A DNA stretch of 37,161 bases from Spirochaetia bacterium (GCA_900769975.1 CAAGIR010000186.1:1-37161); one strand, 5' to 3'; shown: positions 22,768 to 32,028, counted from the first letter of the stretch. The notes: a model not told the origin generated them from the sequence alone. Translations and numbers: made by a program.

Positions 22768-25215
22768 ATGGAATTTAACAAAGAAGAGTTTAAGAATAAT
22801 TTGTCTGCCAGATTGCGCCGTCAGTATGGAAAAGACATTTCTCAGGCAAACAAACATGACCTGTTCGATGCAGTTTCGGCATCAGCTTTTGAATTGATTA
22901 TGCCAAACTGGATGGCTACACGTGCTGAATACGAAAAAAAACCGACAAAACAACTCTATTATTTATCAGCAGAATTTTTGATGGGACGTGCTTTGAGCAA
23001 TAACCTTATCAACGCTGGAATTAAAGATGCAGTAAAAGAAGTTTTAAAAGATATGAACATCGACTATAATATGGTAGAAGATGAAGAACCAGATGCAGGA
23101 CTTGGTAATGGAGGTCTTGGTAGACTTGCAGCATGTTTTCTGGATTCTCTTGCAACCTTGGACTATCCGGGACATGGTTATGGTATCCGCTATGAATATG
23201 GTATGTTTGAACAGAAAATTGAAGACGGATATCAGGTAGAATATCCAGATAACTGGCTTGTACATCGTGATCCTTGGGAAATTAAACGTTCAGATTTAGC
23301 CGTAACAGTAAAATTTGGCGGAAACATTGCTTATGGAAAAACTCCTGATGGAAAACCACGTTTTTATCTCGAAAATGCCGAAGAAGTTACAGCAACTCCT
23401 TACGATATGCCGATTATCGGATACGACACAAAAACTGTAAATACTTTGCGATTGTGGCAGGCTTCTTCGCCAAACGGTTTTGATTTGCAGCTTTTCAATA
23501 ATATGGATTATAACCGTGCTGTTGAACGTCAGAATTCTGCAGAAAATATCAGTCGTGTACTTTATCCAAATGATAACGGACCTTCTGGAAAAGCATTGCG
23601 CCTTAAACAGCAGTATTTCTTCTCATCAGCTTCTTTGCAGGATTTGGTTCGTCATTATGTTTCTGATTACGGTACTGATTTTTCTAAATTTGCAAGCCTT
23701 CACGTAATCCAGTTGAACGATACACACCCAGTTGTTGCAATTCCTGAACTTATGAGAATCCTTATGGATGATTATAATGTAGGATGGGATGAAGCATGGG
23801 ACGTTGTAACTCACACTTTTGCCTACACAAACCATACAATTTTGGCTGAAGCGTTGGAAAAATGGCCGATTCAGATTTTCCAGGGACTTTTACCACGCGT
23901 TTATCAGATTGTAGAAGAAATTAACCGCCGACTTGTAATTGAACTTCGTCAGAAATTCCCTAACGATTATTACAAGCACGAACACATGGCTATTATCCAT
24001 AACAACATGGTTTACATGGCTTGGATGGCAATTCACGCATGTTTCAGTGTAAACGGTGTTGCAGCATTGCATACAGAACTTTTGAAAACAGCAGAACTTA
24101 AAGACTGGTATTCCATTTATCCTGAAAAATTCAACAACAAAACAAACGGTATTACACAGCGACGCTGGCTTTTGAATGCAAATCCTCGTCTTGCAGATTT
24201 TATCACAACAAGAATTGGTCATGGATGGGAAAAAGATTTGACAAAACTCAAAGAGCTTGAAAAATATCTTGACGATGATAAATCTTTGCAGGAACTGATT
24301 GACATTAAGCAGGCAAATAAACAGGATTTAGCTGAATATTTGAAACACACACAGAATGAATTCCTGGATCCAGATTCAATTTTTGATGTTCAGGTAAAAC
24401 GCCTTCATGAGTATAAACGTCAGCTTTTGAATATTTTGAACGTAATGTATCTTTATAACAAAATTGTTGAAGATCCGTCGTATGATCCACCAGCAAGAAC
24501 TTTCATTTTTGGTGCAAAAGCCGCTTCTGGTTACAGACGTGCAAAAATCATAATTAAACTGATTAACACAGTTGCAGAAAGAATTAATAATGACCGCCGT
24601 GTTCGTGGAAAGCTTCGTGTTGTATTTGTTGAAAATTATCGTGTTTCAGTGGCAGAAAAAATCTTCCCTGCAGCAGATGTTTCTGAACAGATTTCTACAG
24701 CAGGACTTGAAGCTTCGGGAACATCAAACATGAAGTTTATGGCAAACGGTGCTTTGACATTGGGAACGATGGACGGTGCAAATATTGAAATTTTTGAAGA
24801 AGCTGGACAGGAAAACGGATTTGTTTTTGGTCTTTTGACAGAAGAAATCAAAAAAATGGAAGAAGAACATTCATACAATCCTCAGGAATATCTTGATTGT
24901 AATCCTGGCCTTGCACGTGTAATCGAACAGCTTGTAGACGGAACTTATGATCCAACTCACCAGTTGTTCAAAGAATTGCACGATTCGTTGATTTACGGTG
25001 TAGAGGGTCAGCGTCCTGATGTTTACTATGTTCTTGCTGATTTTAATGCTTATTGTGAAGCTCGCGAAAAAATTGCAGCTGCTTACAAAGACAAGAAGAG
25101 TTGGGCAAGAATGACTTTGAAGAATATTGCAAACTGCGGAAAATTTTCTTCTGACCGTACAATCGAAGATTATGTTCGCGATATCTGGCATTTGAACAAA
25201 GTAGAAATTCAGTAA
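22768..25215 (+). CDS. glgP: Glycogen/alpha-glucan phosphorylase
   Basis: This PLP-dependent GT35 enzyme releases glucose-1-phosphate from non-reducing ends of glycogen or maltodextrins. The 815 residues are typical in length for a bacterial phosphorylase. The N-terminal half has DAGLGNGGLGRLAACFLDS, and the PLP motif EASGTSNMKF places the Schiff-base lysine at K656, followed by ANGALTLGTMDGANIEI. A strong ribosome binding site (AGAGGAGG) is 7 nt upstream of the ATG. With glgX it forms a glycogen breakdown pair; control is probably by the promoter and palindrome just upstream. A maltodextrin-preferring homologue (MalP) cannot be excluded from sequence alone. Confidence 0.95.
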   Translation: MEFNKEEFKNNLSARLRRQYGKDISQANKHDLFDAVSASAFELIMPNWMATRAEYEKKPTKQLYYLSAEFLMGRALSNNLINAGIKDAVKEVLKDMNIDYNMVEDEEPDAGLGNGGLGRLAACFLDSLATLDYPGHGYGIRYEYGMFEQKIEDGYQVEYPDNWLVHRDPWEIKRSDLAVTVKFGGNIAYGKTPDGKPRFYLENAEEVTATPYDMPIIGYDTKTVNTLRLWQASSPNGFDLQLFNNMDYNRAVERQNSAENISRVLYPNDNGPSGKALRLKQQYFFSSASLQDLVRHYVSDYGTDFSKFASLHVIQLNDTHPVVAIPELMRILMDDYNVGWDEAWDVVTHTFAYTNHTILAEALEKWPIQIFQGLLPRVYQIVEEINRRLVIELRQKFPNDYYKHEHMAIIHNNMVYMAWMAIHACFSVNGVAALHTELLKTAELKDWYSIYPEKFNNKTNGITQRRWLLNANPRLADFITTRIGHGWEKDLTKLKELEKYLDDDKSLQELIDIKQANKQDLAEYLKHTQNEFLDPDSIFDVQVKRLHEYKRQLLNILNVMYLYNKIVEDPSYDPPARTFIFGAKAASGYRRAKIIIKLINTVAERINNDRRVRGKLRVVFVENYRVSVAEKIFPAADVSEQISTAGLEASGTSNMKFMANGALTLGTMDGANIEIFEEAGQENGFVFGLLTEEIKKMEEEHSYNPQEYLDCNPGLARVIEQLVDGTYDPTHQLFKELHDSLIYGVEGQRPDVYYVLADFNAYCEAREKIAAAYKDKKSWARMTLKNIANCGKFSSDRTIEDYVRDIWHLNKVEIQ

Positions 25216-25496
25216 AAGTAAAATATTTATACTAGAAGCATTTAATTTTGTAGATGATATTAATGCCATTAAGGTGTGAACATTATACTTTGACTATGTA
25301 ATTTTAGGCTCGAAGTAGCGAAGCTTGGGGTAAAAATACTCTATTTGTGGCAGTCGCAAATGCGGCTTATACGATAATTCCATTGCCACAAATAGCGTGA
25401 AGCACTTATGTCCGGTTTTGAACCACGCTGTCGCGACTGGAAGCCTATTTTACAAACCTTTACTTTTAATGATTGTGTCATGTTTAAGGGATAATT
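25216..25496. repeat. Structured intergenic element with a 12-bp perfect inverted repeat
   Basis: From about 25298 to 25455 the gap after glgP is filled by nested inverted repeats. CTATTTGTGGCA (25341-25352) pairs perfectly with TGCCACAAATAG (25384-25395). Smaller palindromes follow (GGTTTTGAACC, GTCGCGAC), and the outer ends carry TTTTAGGCT and AGCCTATTTT in opposite orientation. No coding sequence is evident. It could be a non-autonomous mobile element or a structured RNA; no second copy is visible in the window. Confidence 0.55.
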
Positions 25497-26378
25497 ATGA
25501 ATAATAAAACAAAACAGGTTTTTGCATCTTTGGGATTATTACTTACTGCTGCTGTCTGGGGATTTGCATTTGTTGTTGTAAAGGACAGTCTGGATTATGT
25601 TGGGTCAGTTTATATGGTGGCAATTCGTTTTTCTATTGCAGCGATTGGGCTTGCCATCATTTTTTGTAAACGCTTGAAAAAAATCGATAAAAAACACCTT
25701 TTGATGGGCGCCGTTACGGGGCTTTTTTTATTTCTGGCCTATTTAGTTCAGACAATAGGATGTTCATATACTACAGCAGGAAAAAATGCCTTTTTAACCA
25801 CTATTTATGTTATCCTTATTCCGCTTATAAGCTGGCCTTTATACAAAAAACGGCCGTACTGGTATGTTTTTCTGGCGGCTGTTCTTTCGCTTACAGGAAT
25901 TGGACTTTTGGCTTTGGGTGGCGATGACTTTAACGGTGTAAACATTGGCGACATTTTGACTTTGATTTGCGGATTGTTTTTTGCCCTTCATATTTTGTGG
26001 ACTGAAAAATGTAATAAAGAAGGCTGTGATACAATTATCATCACAATGCTTCAGTTTGCTTTTGCGGCATTGTTCGGCTGGATTCTTGCACCATTTATGG
26101 ATGGAGCGTTTCCTGTCATTGCTTTGCAGACACCAAAAATTATTTTATCCATGCTTTACCTTGGAGTTTTCAGTTCTATGATTTGCTATAGTCTGCAGAA
26201 TATTGGTTTGAAATATGTGCAGTCGTCGCTTGCGTCGCTTTTTTTGAGTTTTGAAAGTGTTTTTGGCGTTTTGTTCAGTACATTATTTTTACACGAGCAG
26301 CTTACTGTCCGCATGATAATCGGTTGTGTGTTAATTTTTTGCGCTATAGTAATTGCAGAGTGTTTAAAAAAAGAGTAA
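25497..26378 (+). CDS. EamA/DMT-family transporter
   Basis: A 293-aa inner-membrane protein with about ten hydrophobic helices arranged as two EamA repeats. It starts with the family's LTAAVWGFAFVVVKDS segment in helix 1. The second half contains IGLKYVQSSLASLFLSFESVFGVLFS, the conserved closing helices with an acidic residue. Drug/metabolite transporters of this group export amino acids, purines or other small molecules; the substrate cannot be read from the sequence. AAGGGATAA upstream is a good ribosome binding site. The next gene begins 36 nt downstream on the same strand. Confidence 0.88.
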   Translation: MNNKTKQVFASLGLLLTAAVWGFAFVVVKDSLDYVGSVYMVAIRFSIAAIGLAIIFCKRLKKIDKKHLLMGAVTGLFLFLAYLVQTIGCSYTTAGKNAFLTTIYVILIPLISWPLYKKRPYWYVFLAAVLSLTGIGLLALGGDDFNGVNIGDILTLICGLFFALHILWTEKCNKEGCDTIIITMLQFAFAALFGWILAPFMDGAFPVIALQTPKIILSMLYLGVFSSMICYSLQNIGLKYVQSSLASLFLSFESVFGVLFSTLFLHEQLTVRMIIGCVLIFCAIVIAECLKKE

Positions 26379-26414
26379 TATATTGTCAAATTTTTTAATT
26401 TTAGGGGTATTTTT

Positions 26415-27191
26415 ATGAAAAAAATGGTTATTGCTGTTTTGGCTCTTTCGGCATTTGCTGTTTTGGGTTGTAAAAAAGAAAACGTTCAAATCAATTCTGC
26501 AGCAGATTTAGCAGGAAAGAAAATCGGTGTTCAGACTGGTACAACTGGTGAAACTTGGGTTACAGAAAATGTTGAAAATGTAAAACTTTCTTCTTTTAAA
26601 ACAGGTATTGATGCTGCACTTGATTTGAAAAATGGTGCTATTGATGCTGTTGTTCTTGATGAACTTCCTGCAAAAGAAATCGTTGCTCGCAATTCAGATT
26701 TAATGATTATCCGCGACCAGACATTTGCTGATAATAAAGAAGAATATGCAATTGCCGTTAAAAAAGGTAATAAAGAACTGCTTGATACAATCAATAAAAC
26801 TATTACAGAAATGAAAAACAACGGTGATTATGAAAAACTCGTTGCAGCTTTCATGCCTGTGGACGGAAATATCAAAATCCCTGAAGACGAAGGAACTGCT
26901 GGTGACAAAGTTGTAAAACTTGGAACAAATGCTGCTTTTCCTCCATTTGAATATGTAGATGGTAAAAAAGTTGTTGGTTTTGACATCACAATGGGACAGA
27001 AAATTGCAAAAACTAGTGGAAAAAAACTTGAAGTTGTTGATATGGCATTTGACAGCCTTATTCCAGCATTGCAGTCTAATACAATCGACTTTATTGCGGC
27101 AGGAATGTCTGTTACAGAAGAACGCAAAAAGAACGTAGATTTTTCTGTTCCATATTTCCAGTCAGAACAGGTAATTATTGTAAGAAAATAA
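26415..27191 (+). CDS. Circularly permuted amino-acid-binding lipoprotein (SBP family 3)
   Basis: A 258-aa lipoprotein (lipobox AVLGC, lipidated C19) of the family 3 solute-binding proteins that deliver amino acids to ABC importers. The lobes are in reversed order. Residues 28-147 (ADLAGKKIGVQTGTTGE through NNGDYEKLVAAFM) are what is normally the second lobe and the final return helix. Residues 165-258 (KVVKLGTNAAFPPFEY through SEQVIIVRK) are what is normally the N-terminal lobe. The old termini are joined by a linker, about 148-164, and the new termini fall where the two lobes normally connect. Both halves are well conserved and the frame is intact, with a good AGGGG ribosome binding site and a strong terminator. 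No permease or ATPase gene is nearby. Confidence 0.88.
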   Translation: MKKMVIAVLALSAFAVLGCKKENVQINSAADLAGKKIGVQTGTTGETWVTENVENVKLSSFKTGIDAALDLKNGAIDAVVLDELPAKEIVARNSDLMIIRDQTFADNKEEYAIAVKKGNKELLDTINKTITEMKNNGDYEKLVAAFMPVDGNIKIPEDEGTAGDKVVKLGTNAAFPPFEYVDGKKVVGFDITMGQKIAKTSGKKLEVVDMAFDSLIPALQSNTIDFIAAGMSVTEERKKNVDFSVPYFQSEQVIIVRK

Positions 27192-27215
27192 AAACTTTAC
27201 TTTTGTGAATTTGTG

Positions 27216-27254
27216 AACACCACAGTTTGATGTTGAACTGTGGTGTTTTTTTTT
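27216..27254 (+). terminator. Strong intrinsic terminator after the binding-protein gene
   Basis: AACACCACAGTT (27216-27227) pairs perfectly with AACTGTGGTGTT (27236-27247) around an 8-nt loop and runs into nine T residues. It lies 25 nt after the stop codon and closes the EamA/binding-protein unit. Confidence 0.9.
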
Positions 27255-27824
27255 AACTTAAAATGGGGACAGACCTCGTTGCAAATAGGGACAGACCTCA
27301 CTTTTATAAGCAAGCAGATTTGCTCAAATCTAACGATTTTCGCTTGTTTTGCATTGGTGGTGAGTTCCGTTAGGAACGAATAAATCCGTTTGTTATTTTT
27401 TTCATTCTGTGAGCTACGGTGAAGTAAACATCAAGGTCTGTCCCTGTTTTATGTCGCCAGTGGGGTGAGCTTTGTGCAGGGTTTAATGTAAAACAGCGTG
27501 CCGAGGCTTGAACAGGCGGGCGTCAGCACGAGTCCGAAGGACCGAGCCGATGAGGCGAGCTGTGAAAGGCGACTGGGTATGCGGTGGTTCGCTGAAAAAA
27601 TGGGAAAAATGGAGGTCTGTCCCTGTTTGAAATTTATCTTGCTTTATATTCTGTATTTTGATAAAATGCTTTTAGATTTTACGTTTGGGATGAACGATAC
27701 CAGAGTCCATAGTGTCCTGCCTGCTGTTTGATGCTACGGTGCAAACTGCATACACATCTTCGAGTAATTTACTTTTTTTATTTTTTCATTACATTTTATT
27801 GCTCTTTTTTGAGCGGAGGTCTCT
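27255..27824 (+). repeat. SVR copy 4 with four tags (intergenic, before the PTS-IIC-like gene)
   Basis: No gene is supported here. Tags lie at 27266-27275 and 27288-27297 (reverse) and at 27435-27444 and 27614-27623 (forward). The SVR copy at about 27453-27577 has a weakened variable stem (GGGC-gtca-GCAC), and its second stem is GTCC-gaa-GGAC instead of GTCGC-tt-GCGAC, again preserving pairing. The third stem is GCC-gatga-GGC and the end GGCGACTGGG. From 27630 to 27800 the DNA is A/T-rich with nothing recognisable until the ribosome binding site (GCGGAGGT) of the next gene. Confidence 0.75.
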
Positions 27825-28886
27825 ATGAACAAATACGTTAAGCGTTATTGTATTGACGCGATGTCTGGTATGGCTCAAGGTCTTTTTGCTTCCTTGTTGA
27901 TTGGTACTATTATTAAAACTTTGGGGCAGCAACTTTTACGGCTTGGGGTCAATCCTGTTTTTGATTTTTTGGTGAAGGCGGGCTCTTTTGCTGGTGATTC
28001 GCATGTTGTGGGTGCTGCGATGGCGATTGGAATTGGGTTTGCTATGAATGTGCCTGCTCTTGTTCTGTTTAGTCTGGCGGCCGTGGGTGCTGCTGCGAAT
28101 GTGTCTGGCGGTGCGGGTGGTCCTCTTGCTGTTTTGATTATTGCTATTGTGGCGGCTGAATGTGGTCGTCTGGTTAGTAAAAAGACTAAAGTTGATATTA
28201 TTGTTACTCCTGCTGTTACTATTATTGTGGGTGTTCTTTTGACTGTTTTGACTGCTGAATATATCGGTCTGGCGGCTAAAAGTGTGGGTAAATTTCTTGT
28301 GTGGACTACTAATCTTCATCCTTTCTGGATGGGGATTCTTGTGTCTGTTGTTGTGGGAATTGCCCTTACGCTGCCTATCAGTTCTGCGGCTATTTGTGCG
28401 GCGTTTGGTCTGACTGGTCTGGCTGGCGGTGCTGCTGTGGCTGGCTGCTGTGCTCAAATGGTGGGTTTTGCTGTTTTATCTTTTAAGGAAAACAGGTGGG
28501 GCGGAATTTTATCGCAAGGTTTGGGGACTAGTATGCTTCAAATGCCGAATATTGTTAAAAATCCGAAAGTGTGGATTCCTCCTATCATTGCTTCTGCTAT
28601 TACTGGTCCTGTTGCTACCTGCATTTTTAAATTGCAAATGAATGGAGCTGCTGTGAGTTCTGGTATGGGTACGTGTGGTCTTGTGGGGCAGATTGGTGTG
28701 GTTACTGGCTGGTTTGAACCTAGTGAGGTGGCTGTTTCGCATGGTGCGGCAGCTATTTCTCCTGCTTTTATGGATTGGGTTGGTTTAGTTCTTGTTTGTT
28801 TTGTTCTGCCTGCACTTATTTGCTGGGCGCTGGGAAAAGTGCTTAGGAAAATTGGCTGGATTAAAGACGGCGATTTAGCTTTGTAA
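27825..28886 (+). CDS. PTS_EIIC_2-type (PfoR-like) membrane protein, orphan
   Basis: A 353-aa polytopic membrane protein of nine or ten Gly/Ala/Val-rich helices, starting MNKYVKRYCIDAMSGMAQGLF. Hallmarks of PF13303 are visible: MAQGLFASLLIGTII near the start, ALTLPISSAAICAAFGL, and GAAVAGCCAQMVGFAV. The family is annotated as PTS sugar permease IIC and includes the clostridial PfoR proteins; many members are stand-alone. No IIA, IIB, HPr or EI gene is in the window, so sugar phosphorylation by this protein is unproven. GCGGAGGT gives a good ribosome binding site. It is flanked on both sides by repeat-filled gaps and is probably transcribed alone. Confidence 0.8.
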   Translation: MNKYVKRYCIDAMSGMAQGLFASLLIGTIIKTLGQQLLRLGVNPVFDFLVKAGSFAGDSHVVGAAMAIGIGFAMNVPALVLFSLAAVGAAANVSGGAGGPLAVLIIAIVAAECGRLVSKKTKVDIIVTPAVTIIVGVLLTVLTAEYIGLAAKSVGKFLVWTTNLHPFWMGILVSVVVGIALTLPISSAAICAAFGLTGLAGGAAVAGCCAQMVGFAVLSFKENRWGGILSQGLGTSMLQMPNIVKNPKVWIPPIIASAITGPVATCIFKLQMNGAAVSSGMGTCGLVGQIGVVTGWFEPSEVAVSHGAAAISPAFMDWVGLVLVCFVLPALICWALGKVLRKIGWIKDGDLAL

Positions 28887-29502
28887 AGTGCATCGTAGCT
28901 TTGTGGGGTGGAAGATGTACTCTGCGCTGCTACTCTGCCGCAAAGAACAGTATTTTTGTTGTTGATAGTTGCATCGGTTTAAAAACATTCGTGCTTTATA
29001 AATCTGTGCCGTCGAAAGTCCATTCAACATTTTTCTGCAACAACATAAATGGCGTACAAAAAAACTCATTCAGCAAGCCCTCTTGTTGTCAAGATTTCCG
29101 TTTGGTTATGCTTGCACAAAAACTAACTCCCTTGCTGATAAATCTGCCGGTAAAGTTTTAATGTACATGGTAATAGGAATAATTTGCTGGATGTGATAAA
29201 CTTTCTTTAATATAGCAAATTATAAATGAACAAAAAATGAGTACTTATAAAATATCAGATAAATCTGATGCGGAATCGCTTTGTGGGATACGGGGTGTTT
29301 CGCCAGGTGGGTTTGGTGTGGGTGGTGCGGGTTGTTTCGCCAGATGGGTGTGGAATGTCCATGGTTTAAGGTGGAACGGCGTACCGAGGCTTGAAGAGGC
29401 GGGCGGAACGCCCGAGTCGCTTGCGACCGAGCCGAAGTCGGCGAGCTGTGAAAGGCGAATGGGTAGGGGATGCTTTGCTAAAATTTTTGGAGGTTGGAGA
29501 AA
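28887..29502 (+). repeat. SVR copy 5 running up to the start of the GH59-like gene; unidentified DNA before it
   Basis: 28887-29230 holds nothing I recognise; short open frames there lack ribosome binding sites and family resemblance. From 29299 a partial start motif (TTCGCCAG) is repeated at 29336, where SVR copy 5 begins, ending at about 29463. Its variable stem is GGGCG-gaa-CGCCC, second stem GTCGC-tt-GCGAC, third stem GCCGA-ag-TCGGC. The element ends 26 bp before the GGAGG ribosome binding site (29489-29493), so it would form part of that gene's leader if transcription starts upstream. Confidence 0.75.
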
Positions 29503-32028
29503 ATGAGGGAAATTTTTATTGACGGTTCTGATGCGAATGGGAAAAAGAACTTGGCTTATCGTGGCTTTGGTATGGTGAGCGGGAATAATTCTTCCAGGTT
29601 GCTGCTTGATTATAAGGCTGAACATGAGGATGCGTACTTTAGGCTGCTTGAATATATTTTTGGTGATGATGGACTTGGCTTGGTGCATTTGAAGCTTGAA
29701 ATGGGGTCTGATATTAATTCTTCTTCGGGGACGGAACCTTGTGTGAAGCGTTTTGCTGATGAAAAGGCTGATGTTTCTCGTGGTGCTGGTTTTCAACTGG
29801 CGGCTGATGCGAAAAAAATTAATCCTTCTCTTTCGCTTGATATGTTGTGGTGGAGTGAACCTGCGTGGGTGTCGGGTGCGGAGGATGTTTATGCTGCCCG
29901 TTACAGATGGTATAAGGAATCTCTTGACGCGGCTTACGAATTATATGGTTTGAAATTTGATTTTGTAAGTGTTGTGCAGAATGAAAGGGCGTTTGATATT
30001 GAATGGGTGAAATATTTTGCATCTCATTTGAAAAGTGAGAAGGTCTGTCCCTATGATTATGCGGCGATTAAAATTATTGGTGCTGATGAGGAAGGTTCGT
30101 GGAATTTTGCTGATGTGATGCTGGATGATGTGGCGCTGCGTGATGTAGTTGATGTGGTGGGAAGTCATTATACTAGTGCGTCATCGCCTGCGGCTCAAAA
30201 ACTTGCTGATTTATATGGTAAGGAATTGTGGTTTAGTGAAGGCTGTCCGCCGATGAATTATGCTCAGGGGCGTTATGCTTCGAGACTTTCGGGGATAAAT
30301 GGTTCTCTGGATATTGCTAACAGGATTATTGCTATGTATCCATGGGGTAAAATGTCTCTTTATGAATTTCAGCCTGTTGTTGCTTCTTATTATGATGGAG
30401 CGTGTTTCTGCCAGAAGCAGCTTATTTCTGCCTTTGATCCTTGGAGCGGCTTTTTTATGCTGGACTGCGGTTTTTTTATGTCTTTGCATTTTTCTCAATT
30501 TTTTAAGAAAGGCTGGTCTTTTTTGGATAACGCTTGTTACTGCGACGGTAAACCTGGGGCGGATAGTCATACTATTGTTGATGCTGTTTACAGTTATATG
30601 TCTGCAGTTGATCCAATTTCTGGTGATTATAGTACGGTGATTTGTAACAGTACTTGTGAGCCTATTGAATACTTTTTTAAGGTGAAGAATGTGAAAAAGG
30701 CGTCGTCAAGTGTTGGCGTATGGGAAACCAGAGGTCCTGATAGAGATTCTGAAAGATGTTCTGACTGTGGCACTGACAGAAGCCTTGACTGTCGTGATGA
30801 CATAAGCTCTGAAGGTTGCGCTGACAAAGATCGTGAGCGTGGCACTTATGATGAAAATTATTTTAAGAAAATAGATGAAATTTATCCTGAAAAAAAGAAT
30901 GGTGTTTTTTATTACAAGGTTGTTGTAAAGCCTTTTTCGATTGTGACGGTTTCGACTGTTGTTCCTGCAAAAACAGATTATAAAAATGATGTTTATGATG
31001 TTGTTTCTAAAAGGGATATTCTTTTACTGCCTTATTCTGATGATTTTGAATATTCTGATTATCCTGACAATTATCTTTCTTCCAGAGGGTACGCTCCAAG
31101 GTATACTACTGATCAGGGCGGTGCTTTTGAGGTAGAAAAAACTGAATGTGGTAATGTGCTTGTTCAGCAGATAACTCCTGATTTAAAAGCCAAGGAATGG
31201 GGATGGACGCCTGAGCCTGTGACTTGTTTGGGTGATGACAGGTGGTATAATTACAGTGTATCTGCGGATATAAAATTTTCATGTTCTGATGAACCTTCTA
31301 AAAATTATGCAGGAATCGGTCTTAGATATACCCTGGGGTGTAATGGTTGCAGCGGTTATTGGTTACAGCTGTTTGAAGATGGAAAATGGAAGTTAAATGC
31401 AAATAATACGACTAAGGCGGAAGGCAGATTTGAAAATTTTGACGGTAAGGCTGTTTATACTTTGAAAATTACTGCTGTAAATGACACTATATGTGCATAT
31501 ATCGACGGAAAAAAACAGACAGAATATACTCCAAATGCTGAATCGTTAATAGGTGCTGGAAGAGCTGCTTTTTACAGTTCATTTAACAGAAATAGTTTTG
31601 ATAATCTGCTTGTTGAACCGATTGACGGCACTGATACGTATGTTTCTCGTTTTGATGATACAGATTTTTGTTTTGTGTATGATGGCGAATGGGAACATAA
31701 CACTATGAGTAGTTTTAAAAATTACAAGAGGACTATTTCAAAAGGTAAGGCTGGGGCGTCTGTTTCCGTGAGTTTTGAGGGTACTGGTTTTGCTATTTTT
31801 GGAGAAACGGAAGCTGGTGCGGTGATTTCTGTTAAAATTGATGAAAATGAACCTTTTACAGCGAATATTTACAAAGCGTCATCTCGTGAAATTTCTTTCC
31901 GTTATGATGGACGTCATGATGGATTAAAAAACGGTTTTCATACGGCAAAAATAACTGTTATTTCTGGTGAATATTGTATTGACGGTATGCAGGTGCCTTA
32001 TAATTACAGAGGTAATGCTAATGACTAA
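29503..32028 (+). CDS. GH59-like (galactocerebrosidase family) glycoside hydrolase, cytoplasmic
   Basis: I choose the ATG at 29503, 9 nt after GGAGG; the frame opens at a TTG at 29494. The 841-aa product begins with the GH59 pattern RGFGMVSGNNSSRLLLDY and SSGTEP. By family position E161 (NERAFD) is the acid/base and E246 (LWFSEG) the nucleophile. Residues about 510-700 form a LamG or 3-keto-disaccharide-hydrolase-like beta-sandwich, and 710-841 a second carbohydrate-binding-like domain. GH59 enzymes release beta-galactose; the exact substrate here is unknown. There is no signal peptide, which is unusual for the family. A Cys/Asp/Arg-rich insertion sits at about 401-449. Confidence 0.78.
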   Translation: MREIFIDGSDANGKKNLAYRGFGMVSGNNSSRLLLDYKAEHEDAYFRLLEYIFGDDGLGLVHLKLEMGSDINSSSGTEPCVKRFADEKADVSRGAGFQLAADAKKINPSLSLDMLWWSEPAWVSGAEDVYAARYRWYKESLDAAYELYGLKFDFVSVVQNERAFDIEWVKYFASHLKSEKVCPYDYAAIKIIGADEEGSWNFADVMLDDVALRDVVDVVGSHYTSASSPAAQKLADLYGKELWFSEGCPPMNYAQGRYASRLSGINGSLDIANRIIAMYPWGKMSLYEFQPVVASYYDGACFCQKQLISAFDPWSGFFMLDCGFFMSLHFSQFFKKGWSFLDNACYCDGKPGADSHTIVDAVYSYMSAVDPISGDYSTVICNSTCEPIEYFFKVKNVKKASSSVGVWETRGPDRDSERCSDCGTDRSLDCRDDISSEGCADKDRERGTYDENYFKKIDEIYPEKKNGVFYYKVVVKPFSIVTVSTVVPAKTDYKNDVYDVVSKRDILLLPYSDDFEYSDYPDNYLSSRGYAPRYTTDQGGAFEVEKTECGNVLVQQITPDLKAKEWGWTPEPVTCLGDDRWYNYSVSADIKFSCSDEPSKNYAGIGLRYTLGCNGCSGYWLQLFEDGKWKLNANNTTKAEGRFENFDGKAVYTLKITAVNDTICAYIDGKKQTEYTPNAESLIGAGRAAFYSSFNRNSFDNLLVEPIDGTDTYVSRFDDTDFCFVYDGEWEHNTMSSFKNYKRTISKGKAGASVSVSFEGTGFAIFGETEAGAVISVKIDENEPFTANIYKASSREISFRYDGRHDGLKNGFHTAKITVISGEYCIDGMQVPYNYRGNAND
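30042..30051 (+). repeat. GGTCTGTCCC tag inside the GH59-like coding region
   Basis: An exact copy of the 10-bp intergenic tag lies within the gene, read in frame as part of the codons for Lys-Val-Cys-Pro. The surrounding protein text matches the family, so nothing indicates that it disrupts the gene. Confidence 0.7.
30703..30849 (+). repeat. In-frame low-complexity Cys/Asp/Arg-rich insertion in the GH59-like gene
   Basis: About 49 codons rich in Asp, Arg, Ser, Cys and Glu (for example DRDSERCSDCGTDRSLDC) separate the catalytic domain from its C-terminal strands. The DNA contains recurring CTGACTGTGGCACT-like and CTGACA words, suggesting expansion by slippage. The frame stays open and conserved text resumes with YDENYFKKIDEIYP. 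Confidence 0.6.

Noticed and set aside
27498..27731. Open frames running through the SVR copies (also 12211-12483, 29237-29506, 33436-33630, 34087-34410) that share text such as PRLEQAG and CERR
   Set aside because: The shared protein text is just translation of the repeat. Stems change in ways that keep base pairing rather than the amino acids, and the frames begin and end arbitrarily.
28901..29161. An 86-codon plus-strand frame after the PTS-IIC-like gene (and an opposing frame at 28875-29069)
   Set aside because: No ribosome binding site, no recognisable domain, unusual composition. It could be a remnant of something, but I cannot support a call.
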